From assembly GCF_000429325.1 (NCBI RefSeq), contig NZ_AUBQ01000013.1, forward strand, positions 62,001 to 126,000: 64,000 bases of DNA. Reading direction: 5' to 3'. The stretch comes from Fundidesulfovibrio putealis DSM 16056. GTDB taxonomy: Bacteria; Desulfobacterota; Desulfovibrionia; Desulfovibrionales; Desulfovibrionaceae. Within the stretch, counting starts at the first letter, position 1; every line of letters begins with the position of its first letter. A program made the position numbers and the translations under genes. The notes under the pieces are model-generated. The model saw only the letters and a program-made list of their open reading frames with translations, was not told where the DNA came from and did no database searches. This document shows positions 10,543 through 21,672 of the stretch, in pieces.

Positions 10543-11274
10543 ATGGAAACAGTAAATTCTTCCCAGGCCCATGTTGGCTTTGGCGGGAAAATACGCACGG
10601 CACGGCTGGTGGGGCGCAGGGTGCGCTTCCTGATGGATTTCGAGGACGAATCCGGGCCTTTCACGGCCCACACCAACAACACGGGGACGATGCTCGGGCT
10701 GCTTCGACGGGGAAGCGAGGCGCTTCTTTCTGTGAGCGACGCGCCGGGGCGCAAGTACGCCTGCACGGTTGAAGCGCTTCGCCTGCGCGGCTGCCGGGAG
10801 GATTTCTGGGTGGGCGTGAACACAAGCCTGCCAACGCGCATGCTGCGCGCCGCCTGGGAGGCGGGGCTTTTGCCGGACTGCGAGGGGTACACGCAGTTTA
10901 CGGCCGAGCCACGCTTCGCGGGCGGACGTCTGGACGCCCGCCTAAGTGGGCCGGGCGGCGAGCTGCTGGTGGAGACGAAGAACGTCACCCTGGTGGAGGA
11001 ATGCGTGGCCCAGTTTCCCGACGCCCCCACCGAGCGGGGACGCAAGCATCTGGTGGAGCTTACGCGGCTTAGGCAGGCCGGGACTCGGGCGGCGCTTTTT
11101 TTCGCAGTGCAGCGCCCGGACGGGGAGTGCTTCGGCCCTGCGGACGTGGTGGACCCGGAGTACGGCGAGCTTCTGCGCCAGGCCGTGGCCGCCGGGGTGG
11201 AGGTGTGGCCGTTCGTGGTGGACGTGGCCGAGGACGGCTACCGGCTTGGGCGGCGGCTTACGCTGGCGCTATAG
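10543..11274 (+). CDS. sfsA: SfsA family DNA/RNA nuclease
   Basis: 243 aa from the ATG at 10543, close to the usual 230-240. That start has GAGGAAA just upstream; an in-frame GTG at 10501 would add 14 residues but has no RBS. SfsA hallmarks: FTAHTNNTGTM (residues 40-50), the catalytic-type VETKNVTL segment and FPDAPTERGRKHLVEL. Family members have been called sugar fermentation stimulation proteins and later shown to be nucleases. Divergently transcribed from the aminotransferase gene. Confidence 0.9.
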   Translation: METVNSSQAHVGFGGKIRTARLVGRRVRFLMDFEDESGPFTAHTNNTGTMLGLLRRGSEALLSVSDAPGRKYACTVEALRLRGCREDFWVGVNTSLPTRMLRAAWEAGLLPDCEGYTQFTAEPRFAGGRLDARLSGPGGELLVETKNVTLVEECVAQFPDAPTERGRKHLVELTRLRQAGTRAALFFAVQRPDGECFGPADVVDPEYGELLRQAVAAGVEVWPFVVDVAEDGYRLGRRLTLAL

Positions 11275-11337
11275 CCCGGCATCACCATGGGCCGCTCCTG
11301 TATTGTCGGAACTAAGCCAAGAGAACCATTTATTTTA

Positions 11338-11369
11338 TTTTTGAAAAACATGTTCATGTTTTTCAAAAA
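11338..11369 (-). repeat. AT-rich palindromic repeat, copy 2, acting as likely terminator
   Basis: A perfect 15-bp inverted repeat with a 2-nt spacer (TTTTTGAAAAACATG arm). On the minus strand it begins three bases after the TAG stop (11373-11375) of the 95-aa gene and is followed by AAATAAAATAAATGG. Same element as at 7586, 19759 and 24780. Because sfsA ends at 11274 on the plus strand, it may terminate both convergent transcripts. Confidence 0.8.
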
Positions 11370-11372
11370 TCG

Positions 11373-11660
11373 CTACAACTCGTGCGCATCAGCAGAAGCA
11401 TCGAGCGCGCCCGGAGCCTCCTTGCGGCGCTTCTCGCCGTATTTCACCCGCGCTTCCCAGATCTTTCGCCCCACGCGCTGGCCCAGGTCCAGCTGACGGG
11501 CCTTCAGCAGGGCCTCGGCGGCTTCGCGATTGCCCTGCGACTTCAAAAGCGTGGCTGATTCCAGGTCGCGCAGGTACTTGGCGCACTCCGCGATGACCCC
11601 GGTCAGGTCCAGGTCGTCCAGTTCCACGGGCACGCGGACGGAGCGGACTCGGCGTTGCAT
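11373..11660 (-). CDS. Hypothetical protein, 95 aa
   Basis: Start chosen at the ATG at 11660, which has a near-perfect RBS (aaggaggccgac); a longer in-frame ORF up to 11810 has no support. The protein starts MQRRVRSVRVPVELDDLDL, is highly charged and predicted mainly helical, with an internal stretch rich in Ala, Glu and Lys (SQGNREAAEALLKARQLDL). No domain recognised. It is monocistronic and divergent from the AMIN-domain gene, with the AT-rich palindrome directly at its stop codon. Confidence 0.7.
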   Translation of the reverse strand: MQRRVRSVRVPVELDDLDLTGVIAECAKYLRDLESATLLKSQGNREAAEALLKARQLDLGQRVGRKIWEARVKYGEKRRKEAPGALDASADAHEL

Positions 11661-11797
11661 GTCGGCCTCCTTGGCTTCGTTTCGTATTACAATATGTTCA
11701 TCATGGCGGCAACCGCCCCGGCGTACCGCCCCGCAAATCCCCCGGCCCTTGCGGACGCCGCCGCAAGGATGATACCCAAGGCCCGCAAGGAGTCCCA

Positions 11798-12967
11798 ATG
11801 GCCCTGACACGCAACGACAAAATGCTCATCCTTGCGGCGGTGGTCCTGGCCGCAGCCGTGGTCGCCGGGCTGGCCTGGTGGCGCACAGCCGCCAAACAGG
11901 CCGAGCAGCAGGCCCTGGTCCAACAGCAAGCCCAACAGGTTGGCCAGCTTCCGCCAGCCCCCCCCGCCGTGGAACAGGCCATCCGGATTCCCGCCGACGC
12001 CAAGCCGCCGGTCAAAGCGCCTATTACGTCAGGCACGCCCGCCCAGCCGCCCCAACCGCCCCAGACGGGCCAGACGCCAGGCCCCGCACAGGAACCGGAC
12101 CAGTCGCTCCAGACCATCTTCGCGGATGAGCCCAAGCCAGAAGCGCCGCCGCAGGAGCTGGCTTCGCCGCCCGCGCCGCAGCCCGCGTTCGACACGCCCG
12201 CGCCAGCCGAGAAACCCGCGCCCAAAAAGCCGGAGACCGCAGCCGAGCGCAAGACCCGTCTGGCCGCTGAAAAGAAGGCCGCAGCCGAGGCCAAGCGCGC
12301 CGAGGCCGAGGCCCAGAAGGCCCGCGCCGACACCCTGCGCCGCGCCCAGGAGGAGCTGCGCAAGGCCGAGGCGGACCTCAAGCGCGCGCAGAAGCAACAG
12401 GCCGCGAAGACCCAGTCAGCCGCGCCGCAACCCGCAACTCCGGCCACGCCGCAGACGGCTCCCCCTGCTGCGCCTGATCCGTCTGCTGCGCCGCAGGGCG
12501 TGACGCCGACGGTACAGGAAGCCCCGGCCATCCCGGACATGTCCGGCCCCGCGCCGGAACCGGCCAAGCCTGCGGGCAAGGCCCCGGAGAAAGCTCAAGA
12601 GAAGCCCGCCGCGAAGCCCGCGCCAGAGTCCAAGACCCAGGCAGGGCCGGAACGCCGCGTGGTGGACCGCCTCTCGGTCAGCGACTCCGGCTCCGAACTG
12701 GTGGTCACCCTGCACGGGGCCTCCACCTCGGCCAAGCCCGAGGCCGTGCTCCTGGGCACGCCCCCCCGGCTGGTGATCGACCTGCCCGGCTCCTGGGCCT
12801 ACAAAAATACCGAGAAACCCCAGTCGAATCTGGTGAAGGCCGTCCGCCAAGGGTCGCACCCGGACAAGCTCCGACTGGTGCTGGACCTTGCCAACGACCC
12901 CAAGGGACCGAAACACCCCGCCGTGGAAAAGACTCCCGACGGACTGGTGATCCGGCTCAGCAAATGA
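11798..12967 (+). CDS. AMIN-domain envelope protein
   Basis: 389 aa. An N-terminal membrane anchor (residues 10-28, LILAAVVLAAAVVAGLAWW) is followed by a long Pro/Ala/Gln/Lys-rich, partly coiled-coil region (about 30-285). The C-terminal AMIN domain (about 288-388: VVDRLSVSDSGSELVVTLHG through VIRLSK) has the VIDLPG and LRLVLDL strands of that fold. AMIN domains target periplasmic amidases and secretin-type proteins to peptidoglycan or the envelope; here no enzyme domain is attached, so a localisation or scaffold role is inferred. Stop and start overlap (ATGA) with the EipA-like gene, indicating translational coupling. Confidence 0.85.
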   Translation: MALTRNDKMLILAAVVLAAAVVAGLAWWRTAAKQAEQQALVQQQAQQVGQLPPAPPAVEQAIRIPADAKPPVKAPITSGTPAQPPQPPQTGQTPGPAQEPDQSLQTIFADEPKPEAPPQELASPPAPQPAFDTPAPAEKPAPKKPETAAERKTRLAAEKKAAAEAKRAEAEAQKARADTLRRAQEELRKAEADLKRAQKQQAAKTQSAAPQPATPATPQTAPPAAPDPSAAPQGVTPTVQEAPAIPDMSGPAPEPAKPAGKAPEKAQEKPAAKPAPESKTQAGPERRVVDRLSVSDSGSELVVTLHGASTSAKPEAVLLGTPPRLVIDLPGSWAYKNTEKPQSNLVKAVRQGSHPDKLRLVLDLANDPKGPKHPAVEKTPDGLVIRLSK

Positions 12968-13893
12968 TCAAACGCTCACCACGGAGAAACGCCTTGAACA
13001 AAGCGGCCGCTCTTCTCATCACATTGGCCCTGGCCCTGACCTGCGCGCCCGGAACGTCTTTGGCCCTGCAGGAGCGCACCATCACCGACGAACCCAGCGT
13101 CTCCAAGCCGCAGGCTCCGGCCAAGACTCCCGAATCAACCCCCGCGCCTGCCCCCGCGACCACTCCCGCCCCGGCGGCAAAGGCTGCGGCCCCTGCACCA
13201 GCGCCAGCGCCGGTGGAGAAGGCTCCGGCAACTCCTGCTGCACCTGCGGAGTCGTCCACATCCTATCAGCCGTCAGAACAGCCCAAGTCCTCCTCCGACG
13301 GCAGCTGGACGCCGGGCAGCACCAAGAGCCAGCCCCTGCCCGACACCTCTGGAGGCTCTACCGGCGAATCGGGTGGACGCATCTTCGACATGCCTGCGGC
13401 CAAGAAGACCGAGACCTACTCCCGCAAGGAAGTCGACCAGCAGGTCATGGGCTTCTTCGAGGGCGGCGCGCGCGGTCTGGCCGACCTCATTTCCAAGGCC
13501 TTCGAGCGCTACGGCGAACCCGTGGGCTTCATCAAGGGCAACGAGGGCGCGGGCGCGCTGGTGGTGGGGCTGCGCTACGGCGAGGGCTGGCTGTACCTGA
13601 AGAACGGCAAGAAGGCCTACGTCTACTGGCAGAGCCCGTCCATAGGCTTCGACCTGGGCGCGAACGCCTCCAAGGTGTTCTGCATGATCTACAACATGAC
13701 CGACATCGAGCAGATCTATCAGCGCTTCCCCAGCGTGGACGGAAGCGCCTACGTAGTGGGTGGATTCGGCATGAACTACCAGAACTCCGGCGGCGTGGTG
13801 CTGGCCCCCATCCGCTTCGGCGTGGGGCTGCGCCTGGGCGCAAACGTGGGGTACATGCACTTCACCCGGGAGCGGACGATAAATCCGTTCTAG
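12964..13893 (+). CDS. EipA/DUF1134 family periplasmic protein
   Basis: 309 aa. Signal peptide at residues 1-35 (LLITLALALTCAPGTSLA), then a Pro/Ala-rich spacer (40-140) and a C-terminal DUF1134 domain (about 155-309) including GLRYGEGWLYLKNG, VYWQSPSIGFDLGANASKVF and a LRLGANVGYMHFT... NPF end typical of the family. The Brucella member EipA is needed for cell-envelope integrity. The exact role is unknown here, but coupling to the AMIN-domain gene supports an envelope function. Confidence 0.85.
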   Translation: MIKRSPRRNALNKAAALLITLALALTCAPGTSLALQERTITDEPSVSKPQAPAKTPESTPAPAPATTPAPAAKAAAPAPAPAPVEKAPATPAAPAESSTSYQPSEQPKSSSDGSWTPGSTKSQPLPDTSGGSTGESGGRIFDMPAAKKTETYSRKEVDQQVMGFFEGGARGLADLISKAFERYGEPVGFIKGNEGAGALVVGLRYGEGWLYLKNGKKAYVYWQSPSIGFDLGANASKVFCMIYNMTDIEQIYQRFPSVDGSAYVVGGFGMNYQNSGGVVLAPIRFGVGLRLGANVGYMHFTRERTINPF

Positions 13894-14046
13894 GTGCTCC
13901 TTATCTTTCGTTTATCCGAGAGGATACAAATTGAGCCAGGAGGGCGGCACGCCGCCGTCTCCCTGACTGTTGACCTGGGCGCGAAATCGACATAGCCGGA
14001 TGACACGTGGTATTGTCGTGTTCCGACATCGTTCCAGGAGGCCGTC

Positions 14047-14631
14047 ATGAACTCATGCGTGGTTGCTTTACTGGCGATTGCCGCGCTCGTGTCGTTCAAT
14101 GCGCGTGACTGCTTTTCCGCCGGGGACCTGATCTATTCCGAATCCGGTAAACTCAAGATCGAGATCGTTCGGATACCGGAAAAAAACGAAGCATGGCTTG
14201 TGTCGAGCCGGAATCCCTCGGAGCGCACGCTGCTCTACCGGTTCACCCGCGACATCGACGCCGTGTTCTCCCCGGACGACAGCCGCATCGCCCTGGTGGA
14301 CTGGGCAGGCAGCGACTACGCCAAAGTCGTGGTGTTCCAGAGAAAGGGCGTGGGCTTAAGCTACGCCGCGCTCAAGGACGACCTGGAAACCCCGGCCTGG
14401 AAGGCCTGCATCGCCAGCCTTGGCATAGGCTCCGCCAACGCCTTCGCCAACCGCCACACCATCGCCCTGGCCTGGTCCGGCGATTCCGGCGCAATCCTGC
14501 TGCGCCTGACCGGCATGCTCAACACGGGCGAAATGCTCAGCGCCTTCCACTGCGTCTATGATTTCGGGACGCGCCAAGTGGGCATGGACCTGAACAGGAT
14601 GAACAAGGGCGCGCTGACGAGAAGAGAGTGA
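14047..14631 (+). CDS. Exported hypothetical protein, 194 aa
   Basis: ATG preceded by aggaggccgtc. Signal peptide at about 1-25 (VVALLAIAALVSFNARDCFSA). One PD40/WD40-like strand set is suggested by DAVFSPDDSRIALVDWAG. Three cysteines lie in the mature part or near cleavage. No catalytic motif seen and no homologue recognised. It stands between the EipA-like gene and tex with about 150 bp on either side, so it is probably a separate transcription unit. Confidence 0.7.
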   Translation: MNSCVVALLAIAALVSFNARDCFSAGDLIYSESGKLKIEIVRIPEKNEAWLVSSRNPSERTLLYRFTRDIDAVFSPDDSRIALVDWAGSDYAKVVVFQRKGVGLSYAALKDDLETPAWKACIASLGIGSANAFANRHTIALAWSGDSGAILLRLTGMLNTGEMLSAFHCVYDFGTRQVGMDLNRMNKGALTRRE

Positions 14632-14784
14632 GGCGCGCCTGACGGAAGAGAAACTGCGGGTTTTGTTTGGAACCCGATATCCGCTGAAATACCCTCCGAA
14701 ATGACGTCGGACCGGCCTGCCCAGGCGGCCCAGAGCCGGGCGTCCAGGCCCTGCATGCCGGATTATTTTTAAGGAAACATCACT

Positions 14785-16947
<2,163 letters not shown>

Positions 16948-16954
16948 AAAGAAT

Positions 16955-16988
16955 GCATCCCGCCCCGGAAGCGTCTGGGGCGGGATGC
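16955..16988. terminator. Bidirectional terminator between tex and glgP
   Basis: A 12-bp perfect stem (GCATCCCGCCCC, 16955-16966, with 16977-16988) and a 10-nt loop. On the plus strand it is followed by TCTTATAG; on the minus strand by ATTCTTTTC. It lies between the convergent tex (+) and glgP (-) genes. Confidence 0.85.
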
Positions 16989-17023
16989 TCTTATAGCTTT
17001 CCTCTCGTCTTCGAAAACGCCTT

Positions 17024-19498
17024 TCAGCCCACCCGGATGTTCCAGATTTTGCCGCAGTATTCCCTGATGGCCCTGTCCGAGGAGAACTTGCCCAGCCGGG
17101 CCACGTTCAGGATGGACATTCGCGTCCAGTTATCCCGGTCCGCATAGGCCGAAGCGGCCCTGTCCGCGCACTCCATGTAGGACTCGAAGTCCGCCAGCAC
17201 CAGGTAGTCGTCGCGGCTCAGCAGGTTGTCCACCAGGGGCCGGAACTCCTCACGGTCGCCGCCGGAGAACATCCCCGACGCGATCTGTTCCAGGGCCTCG
17301 CCAAGCTCGGGCACGGACTCGCTGAAGCGCCTGGGATCATAGCCCGCCTGCTTCACCTGCGCGACCTCCTCCGTGGTGAGCCCGAACAGGAAGAAGTTCT
17401 CCCGGCCCACGCACTCGAGCATCTCCACGTTGGCCCCGTCCAGGGTGCCGATGGTCAGCGCGCCGTTTATGCCGAACTTCATGTTGCCGGTGCCGGAGGC
17501 CTCTTTGCCTGCCGTGGATATCTGCTGGGAGAGATCGGCTGCGGGGTAGATCACCTGCCCGTTTCGCACGTTGAAGTTGGGCGCGAAGATGATCTTGAGC
17601 CGCCCGGCCACCGCAGGGTCCGCGTCGATGGTCTGGCCCACGGAGTTTATGAGCTTTATGATCTTCTTGGCCATGTAGTAGCCCGGCGCGGCCTTGCCCC
17701 CGAAGATGACCGTCCGGGGCGTGAAGTCCATGCCCGGATCACGCCGCAGCCGGTTGTACAGCGCGATGACCCGGAGCACGTTCAGGTGCTGGCGCTTGTA
17801 TTCGTGGATGCGCTTCACCTGCACGTCGAACATGGTCTCGGGGTCCAGAGTCAGCCCGGCGTGGACCCTGGCCAGTTCGGCCAGGCGGACCTTGTTGGCG
17901 TGCTTGGCTTCGCGCCAGAGCTTCTGGAACTGGGGGTCCGAGGCGAATTCCTCCAGGCGGATGATTTCGTCCTCGAAGCGGGTCTGCCACCCCTCCCCGA
18001 TGCGCGAGGTGATGAGCCCGGAAAGCCCCGGATTGCACAGGGCCAGCCATCGCCTGGGGGTGACGCCGTTGGTGACGTTCCGGATCTTGCCCGGCGTCAG
18101 GACGGCGAAATCGCGCAGCACGTCGCGCTTGAGGAGCTCCGTGTGCAGCTCGGCCACGCCGTTCACCGCCTGGCTGCCCACCGTGGCCAGATGGGCCATG
18201 CGCACGTAGCGCGGCCCGGTCTCCTCGATAAGCGAGAGCCGCCGCAAAAGGTCGTCGTCGCCGGGATGGGCGGCGCGCACCTCGTCCAGGAAGCGCCGGT
18301 TGATCTCGTAGATGATCTCCAGGTGCCGGGGCAGCACCTCCGCGAAGAGCTCCACCGGCCACTTCTCCAGGGCTTCGGGCAGCAGGGTGTGGTTGGTGTA
18401 GGAGAAGGTCCTGGTGGTTATGGCCCAGGCTTGGTCCCAGTCCATCAGGTGCTCGTCCACCAGAAGGCGCATGAGCTCCGCCACGCCGATGGCCGGGTGG
18501 GTGTCGTTCAGCTGGATGGCGAAGGTCTCGTGGAAGGTTGCCAGGGGCTTGCCCAGCACCTTCTGGATGTGGATCATGTCCTGGAGCGACGCGGACACGA
18601 AGAAGAACTGCTGCCCGAGCCGCAGCTGCTTGCCCTGATAGCGGTCGTCGTTGGGGTAGAGCACCTTGGAGATGGTCTCGGAGAATATCTTCTCCTGCAC
18701 GGCCTTGAAGTACTCGCCCGCGTTGAACGACTCGAAGTCGAAGGTGTCCACTGCCTCGGCCCGCCACAGCCGGAGCACGTTGCACTCGCGCCCGCCGTGG
18801 CCGATCACCGGCACGTCGTGCGCGCAGGCCATGATCTTCTTGCCCGGCTTCCAGCGCACCCGCAGGCGCCCCTTCTCGTCCACGTGCGTGCTGGTGCTCC
18901 CGCCCAGGCCCACCACGTGGGTGTGCTCGGCGTGGGCCAGCTCCCAGGGGAATTTCTGGCGCAGCCACTTGTCGGACAGCTCCACCTGGGCGCCGCCGCG
19001 AATCTCCTGGGTGAACATGCCGAACTCGTAGCGGATGCCGTAGCCGATGGCCGGGACGCCAAGCGAAGCCAGGGAGTCCAGGTAGCAGGCCGCCAGCCGC
19101 CCCAGGCCGCCGTTGCCGAGCCCCGGCTCGGGCTCCTTCATGATGATCTCGTCCAGGCTCTGCCCCAGGTCGGACAGGGCCCCGCGCACGGGCTCGGTGA
19201 TGTTAAGCGCCAGCAGGTTGGCCCCGAGCTGCGGCCCGATCAGGAACTCTGCGGAGAGATAGGCCACCGCGCGCATGTTCCGGTTCGCGGCCAGTTTCTC
19301 CAGGCCCTTCACCCAGGTGCTCAGCATGCGGTCGCGCACGGTGTAGGCCACCGCGGCGTACCAGTCGTGGACCTCGGCCATTTCCCTGGCGTGGCCCGTC
19401 ACGTAGAACAGGTTGTCCAGGATCGCCTGGCGCAGCCCCTCGCGGGACACGTCCGTGCGGGTCTCCAGGCAGTCCTGGACGCTGTTTGCGCTCGCCAT
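17024..19498 (-). CDS. glgP: Glycogen/starch/maltodextrin phosphorylase
   Basis: 824 aa, full length. Releases glucose-1-phosphate from alpha-1,4-glucans with PLP as cofactor. Signatures: GNGGLGRLAACYLDSLA (near 128), VIFGGKAAPGYYMAK, and the PLP-lysine motif EASGTGNMKFGINGALTIG with LDGANVE following. RBS aaggaggctcag before the ATG at 19498. With pgi in the window it suggests glycogen turnover. It sits downstream of the TIGR03943/permease pair, separated by a 110-bp repeat that likely terminates that upstream operon. Confidence 0.95.
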   Translation of the reverse strand: MASANSVQDCLETRTDVSREGLRQAILDNLFYVTGHAREMAEVHDWYAAVAYTVRDRMLSTWVKGLEKLAANRNMRAVAYLSAEFLIGPQLGANLLALNITEPVRGALSDLGQSLDEIIMKEPEPGLGNGGLGRLAACYLDSLASLGVPAIGYGIRYEFGMFTQEIRGGAQVELSDKWLRQKFPWELAHAEHTHVVGLGGSTSTHVDEKGRLRVRWKPGKKIMACAHDVPVIGHGGRECNVLRLWRAEAVDTFDFESFNAGEYFKAVQEKIFSETISKVLYPNDDRYQGKQLRLGQQFFFVSASLQDMIHIQKVLGKPLATFHETFAIQLNDTHPAIGVAELMRLLVDEHLMDWDQAWAITTRTFSYTNHTLLPEALEKWPVELFAEVLPRHLEIIYEINRRFLDEVRAAHPGDDDLLRRLSLIEETGPRYVRMAHLATVGSQAVNGVAELHTELLKRDVLRDFAVLTPGKIRNVTNGVTPRRWLALCNPGLSGLITSRIGEGWQTRFEDEIIRLEEFASDPQFQKLWREAKHANKVRLAELARVHAGLTLDPETMFDVQVKRIHEYKRQHLNVLRVIALYNRLRRDPGMDFTPRTVIFGGKAAPGYYMAKKIIKLINSVGQTIDADPAVAGRLKIIFAPNFNVRNGQVIYPAADLSQQISTAGKEASGTGNMKFGINGALTIGTLDGANVEMLECVGRENFFLFGLTTEEVAQVKQAGYDPRRFSESVPELGEALEQIASGMFSGGDREEFRPLVDNLLSRDDYLVLADFESYMECADRAASAYADRDNWTRMSILNVARLGKFSSDRAIREYCGKIWNIRVG

Positions 19499-19690
19499 CT
19501 GAGCCTCCTTGCCGTGTTTCGTTCAAGCCGCCAGGGACGGAAGTCCCATGCCGCCAAGCAAAACGGAATCAAAGCGGACAATACCCGGACCTGCGGGCTT
19601 GCGCAAACAGGGAATTGCTCGGAAGGGAAAGAGAACGAAGCGCCTGGAGCGGACGGACAGAACGGGGAGCGGGCCGGGAGACGGGAGGAG

Positions 19691-19800
19691 TCGTGTTGCG
19701 TGCTCAAAATCCGTCCATACGGATTTTCAAGGCAAACAGCCAAAACCATTTATTTTAATTTTGAAAAACATATTCATGTTTTTCAAAATCGCGACACTAG
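19691..19800 (-). repeat. 110-bp two-hairpin intergenic repeat (palindrome copy 3)
   Basis: Nearly the same 110 bp recurs at 24712-24821. It holds an upstream hairpin (AAAATCCGT-CCAT-ACGGATTTT, about 19706-19727) and the AT-rich palindrome (19759-19788; 13-bp arms, 4-nt spacer). Read on the minus strand the element starts with the TAG stop codon of the TIGR03943 gene (19797-19799), and the palindrome is followed by TTAAAATAAATGG. A terminator role for the minus-strand operon is therefore likely. Confidence 0.85.
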
Positions 19801-20594
19801 TAGGCGTAGGGCTCTTCGCGCCGCCACTCGTACATCATGCCCATGCCGGGGGCCTTTGTGGCCTCCACGCGGCTGGCTTCCAGGGCGAAGTCCGGCTGGA
19901 CAGAGGCGAACACGGAGCCGTCGATGGACTGCGTGGCAGCTGCCTCGTCATCCTTGGACTCCACCAGCCTGCCGTACACAACCTGCCACGTGCCGTGCTC
20001 GGGCAGGGCCTGCCCCTTGGGCACGCGCACCCGAAAGCCCACGGCGGTGGAGTCGGCGTAGCAGCAGTACAGGGCCAGCCGGTACAAAACGAACTCGCTG
20101 CGCGCGTCCATCTCAGGGCTGCGGCGCGCGAAGCCCCGCACGGCGTAGTTCAGGTCCATCTTTCCCGGCATGCGGTTGGTTGCGATGTCGTAGAGCTCGC
20201 CCAGGTTTATGCGCACGTGCTCCACGCCGCCCACAGTGACGCGCGGTTCGATCACAACGGGCTGCTCCTCCACGGCGGCGGTATCCACCCCGGACACGGC
20301 GAACCAGCGCTGGATGCCCACCTCGCTCACCAGGCAGAGAACAACCACCAGCACGTACAGCGAGGCCCGCAGCCAGTTGGCCCCGGCGGGCGGGCGCACC
20401 AGCGAATACACACCCATGGCCCCCAGCGCCATGGCGGCGGCCCAGGACAAGCCACGGAACTTGGGGTTCAGGTACATCCAGTAGCTGCCAAGCGTCAGCA
20501 GATAGACCAGGAAGGCCGCCAGCCCCACGATGCACAGGGCTTCCACCAGTCCTGGAAAACGCGGCGACCTGAAGAATCCGGAAGCTTTGCTCAT
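19797..20594 (-). CDS. TIGR03943-family membrane protein, partner of permease
   Basis: 265 aa, start at ATG 20594, which overlaps the permease stop (ATGA). Three or four hydrophobic segments in the first 105 residues (ALCIVGLAAFLVYLL; AAAMALGAMGVYSLV; ASLYVLVVVLCLVSEV) precede a soluble, probably extracytoplasmic domain with INLGELYDIATN and FVLYRLALYCCYADSTAVGF, the C-terminal signature area of this family. Members pair with PF03773 permeases. Function is not settled; metal handling has been proposed for such pairs. Reading the pair as one transporter is inference from overlap and family co-occurrence. Confidence 0.8.
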   Translation of the reverse strand: MSKASGFFRSPRFPGLVEALCIVGLAAFLVYLLTLGSYWMYLNPKFRGLSWAAAMALGAMGVYSLVRPPAGANWLRASLYVLVVVLCLVSEVGIQRWFAVSGVDTAAVEEQPVVIEPRVTVGGVEHVRINLGELYDIATNRMPGKMDLNYAVRGFARRSPEMDARSEFVLYRLALYCCYADSTAVGFRVRVPKGQALPEHGTWQVVYGRLVESKDDEAAATQSIDGSVFASVQPDFALEASRVEATKAPGMGMMYEWRREEPYAY

Positions 20595-21562
20595 GGCCAG
20601 ACCTTCCCGAACGCGCCCAGGAGCAGGCATGCGGAAAAGACGATCACCGCAGGCACCACGATGAGCAGGTTGACCACCTCGCGCCGGAACACGCCGCGCC
20701 ACATGAGCACCAGCTTGATGTCCAGCACCGGCCCCAGCGCCAGGAAGGCCAGCTTGGCGGCCACGGGAAACCCGGAGAAGGACGCTGCCACGAAGGCGTC
20801 CGCCTGGGAACACAGCGACAACACCACGGCCAGGATCATCATGCCGCTCACGGAGAGCAGCAGGTCCTTTTCCATCATGCCCACAAGCCCCGCAGGGGCC
20901 AGGGTCTTGAAGGCTGCGGCGATCAGCGAGCCGAGAAACAGGATGCGGAACATGTCCAGGAAATCGGCCTGGGCGTGGCGCATGGCGTGGTCCAGGCGGG
21001 CTTTCAGATCCGGCCCGGACGCCTTCACTGCGGAAAGCCCCACAGCGTCCGAGAGCGAACCGAACAGCGCGGCGGGCTCGTCCCCGCAGCCGCAGGCCGA
21101 GCGGATGGGCTTGGCGTCGGCCAGCAGGAGCTCCTCGGAGCGTTTTGCGCGCAGGGCAAACCCGATGACCATGGCGACCACCGCCACCAAAGCGCAGCGC
21201 AGGGCCACGATGGTGGTGTCCCCCTGGAAGGCCACGAAGGTGGAGGCCAGCACCACGGGGTTGATCACCGGCCCGGCCAGCATGAAGGTCATGGCAGTGG
21301 CCGGGGGCACGCCCTTGGCCAGCAGGCGGCGGATCAGCGGCACGATGCCGCACTCGCAGCAGGGGACCACCATGCCCAGCACCACCCCCGCCGCTATTCC
21401 GGCCAACGGGGACTTGGGCATCATGCGCTCGATGGTCTCGCGCGAGACGAACACCTCGAACAGCCCGGAGGCCAGGGAACCAAGAAGCAGAAACGGCGCG
21501 GCCTCCAGAAGGATGGCCACGCAGACCTGCGCGAAAAGGGGTATGGCATCAAGTGAGGGCAC
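20591..21562 (-). CDS. PF03773-type permease (possible SO_0444-like metal efflux permease)
   Basis: About 323 aa from a GTG at 21562; an in-frame GTG at 21661 would add 33 residues that look non-coding. Eight or so membrane segments, with the paired family motifs GMVVPCCECGIVPLIRRLL and LSLCSQADAFVAASFSG, and a central soluble loop with SACGCGDE. Cys-rich loops of this type occur in SO_0444-family Cu/Zn efflux permeases, so a divalent-metal or metalloid substrate is plausible but unproven. First gene of the pair; its 5-prime end is close to divergent pabA. Confidence 0.75.
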   Translation of the reverse strand: MPSLDAIPLFAQVCVAILLEAAPFLLLGSLASGLFEVFVSRETIERMMPKSPLAGIAAGVVLGMVVPCCECGIVPLIRRLLAKGVPPATAMTFMLAGPVINPVVLASTFVAFQGDTTIVALRCALVAVVAMVIGFALRAKRSEELLLADAKPIRSACGCGDEPAALFGSLSDAVGLSAVKASGPDLKARLDHAMRHAQADFLDMFRILFLGSLIAAAFKTLAPAGLVGMMEKDLLLSVSGMMILAVVLSLCSQADAFVAASFSGFPVAAKLAFLALGPVLDIKLVLMWRGVFRREVVNLLIVVPAVIVFSACLLLGAFGKVWP

Positions 21563-21672
21563 GGCGTGAATGTTCCAGGCAGCGTTCCTACTCCCGCTCC
21601 TGGCGGCGGTCAATGCTCTCCTGAAGTCCTCCCGGCACTTGACCGGAAAGCTGGCCTCCACTACCCAGCGGC

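Noticed and set aside
11661-11810. N-terminal extension of the 95-aa protein
   Set aside because: Gly/Arg/Cys-rich sequence without an RBS that would overlap the divergent AMIN-domain gene; the ATG at 11660 has an excellent RBS.
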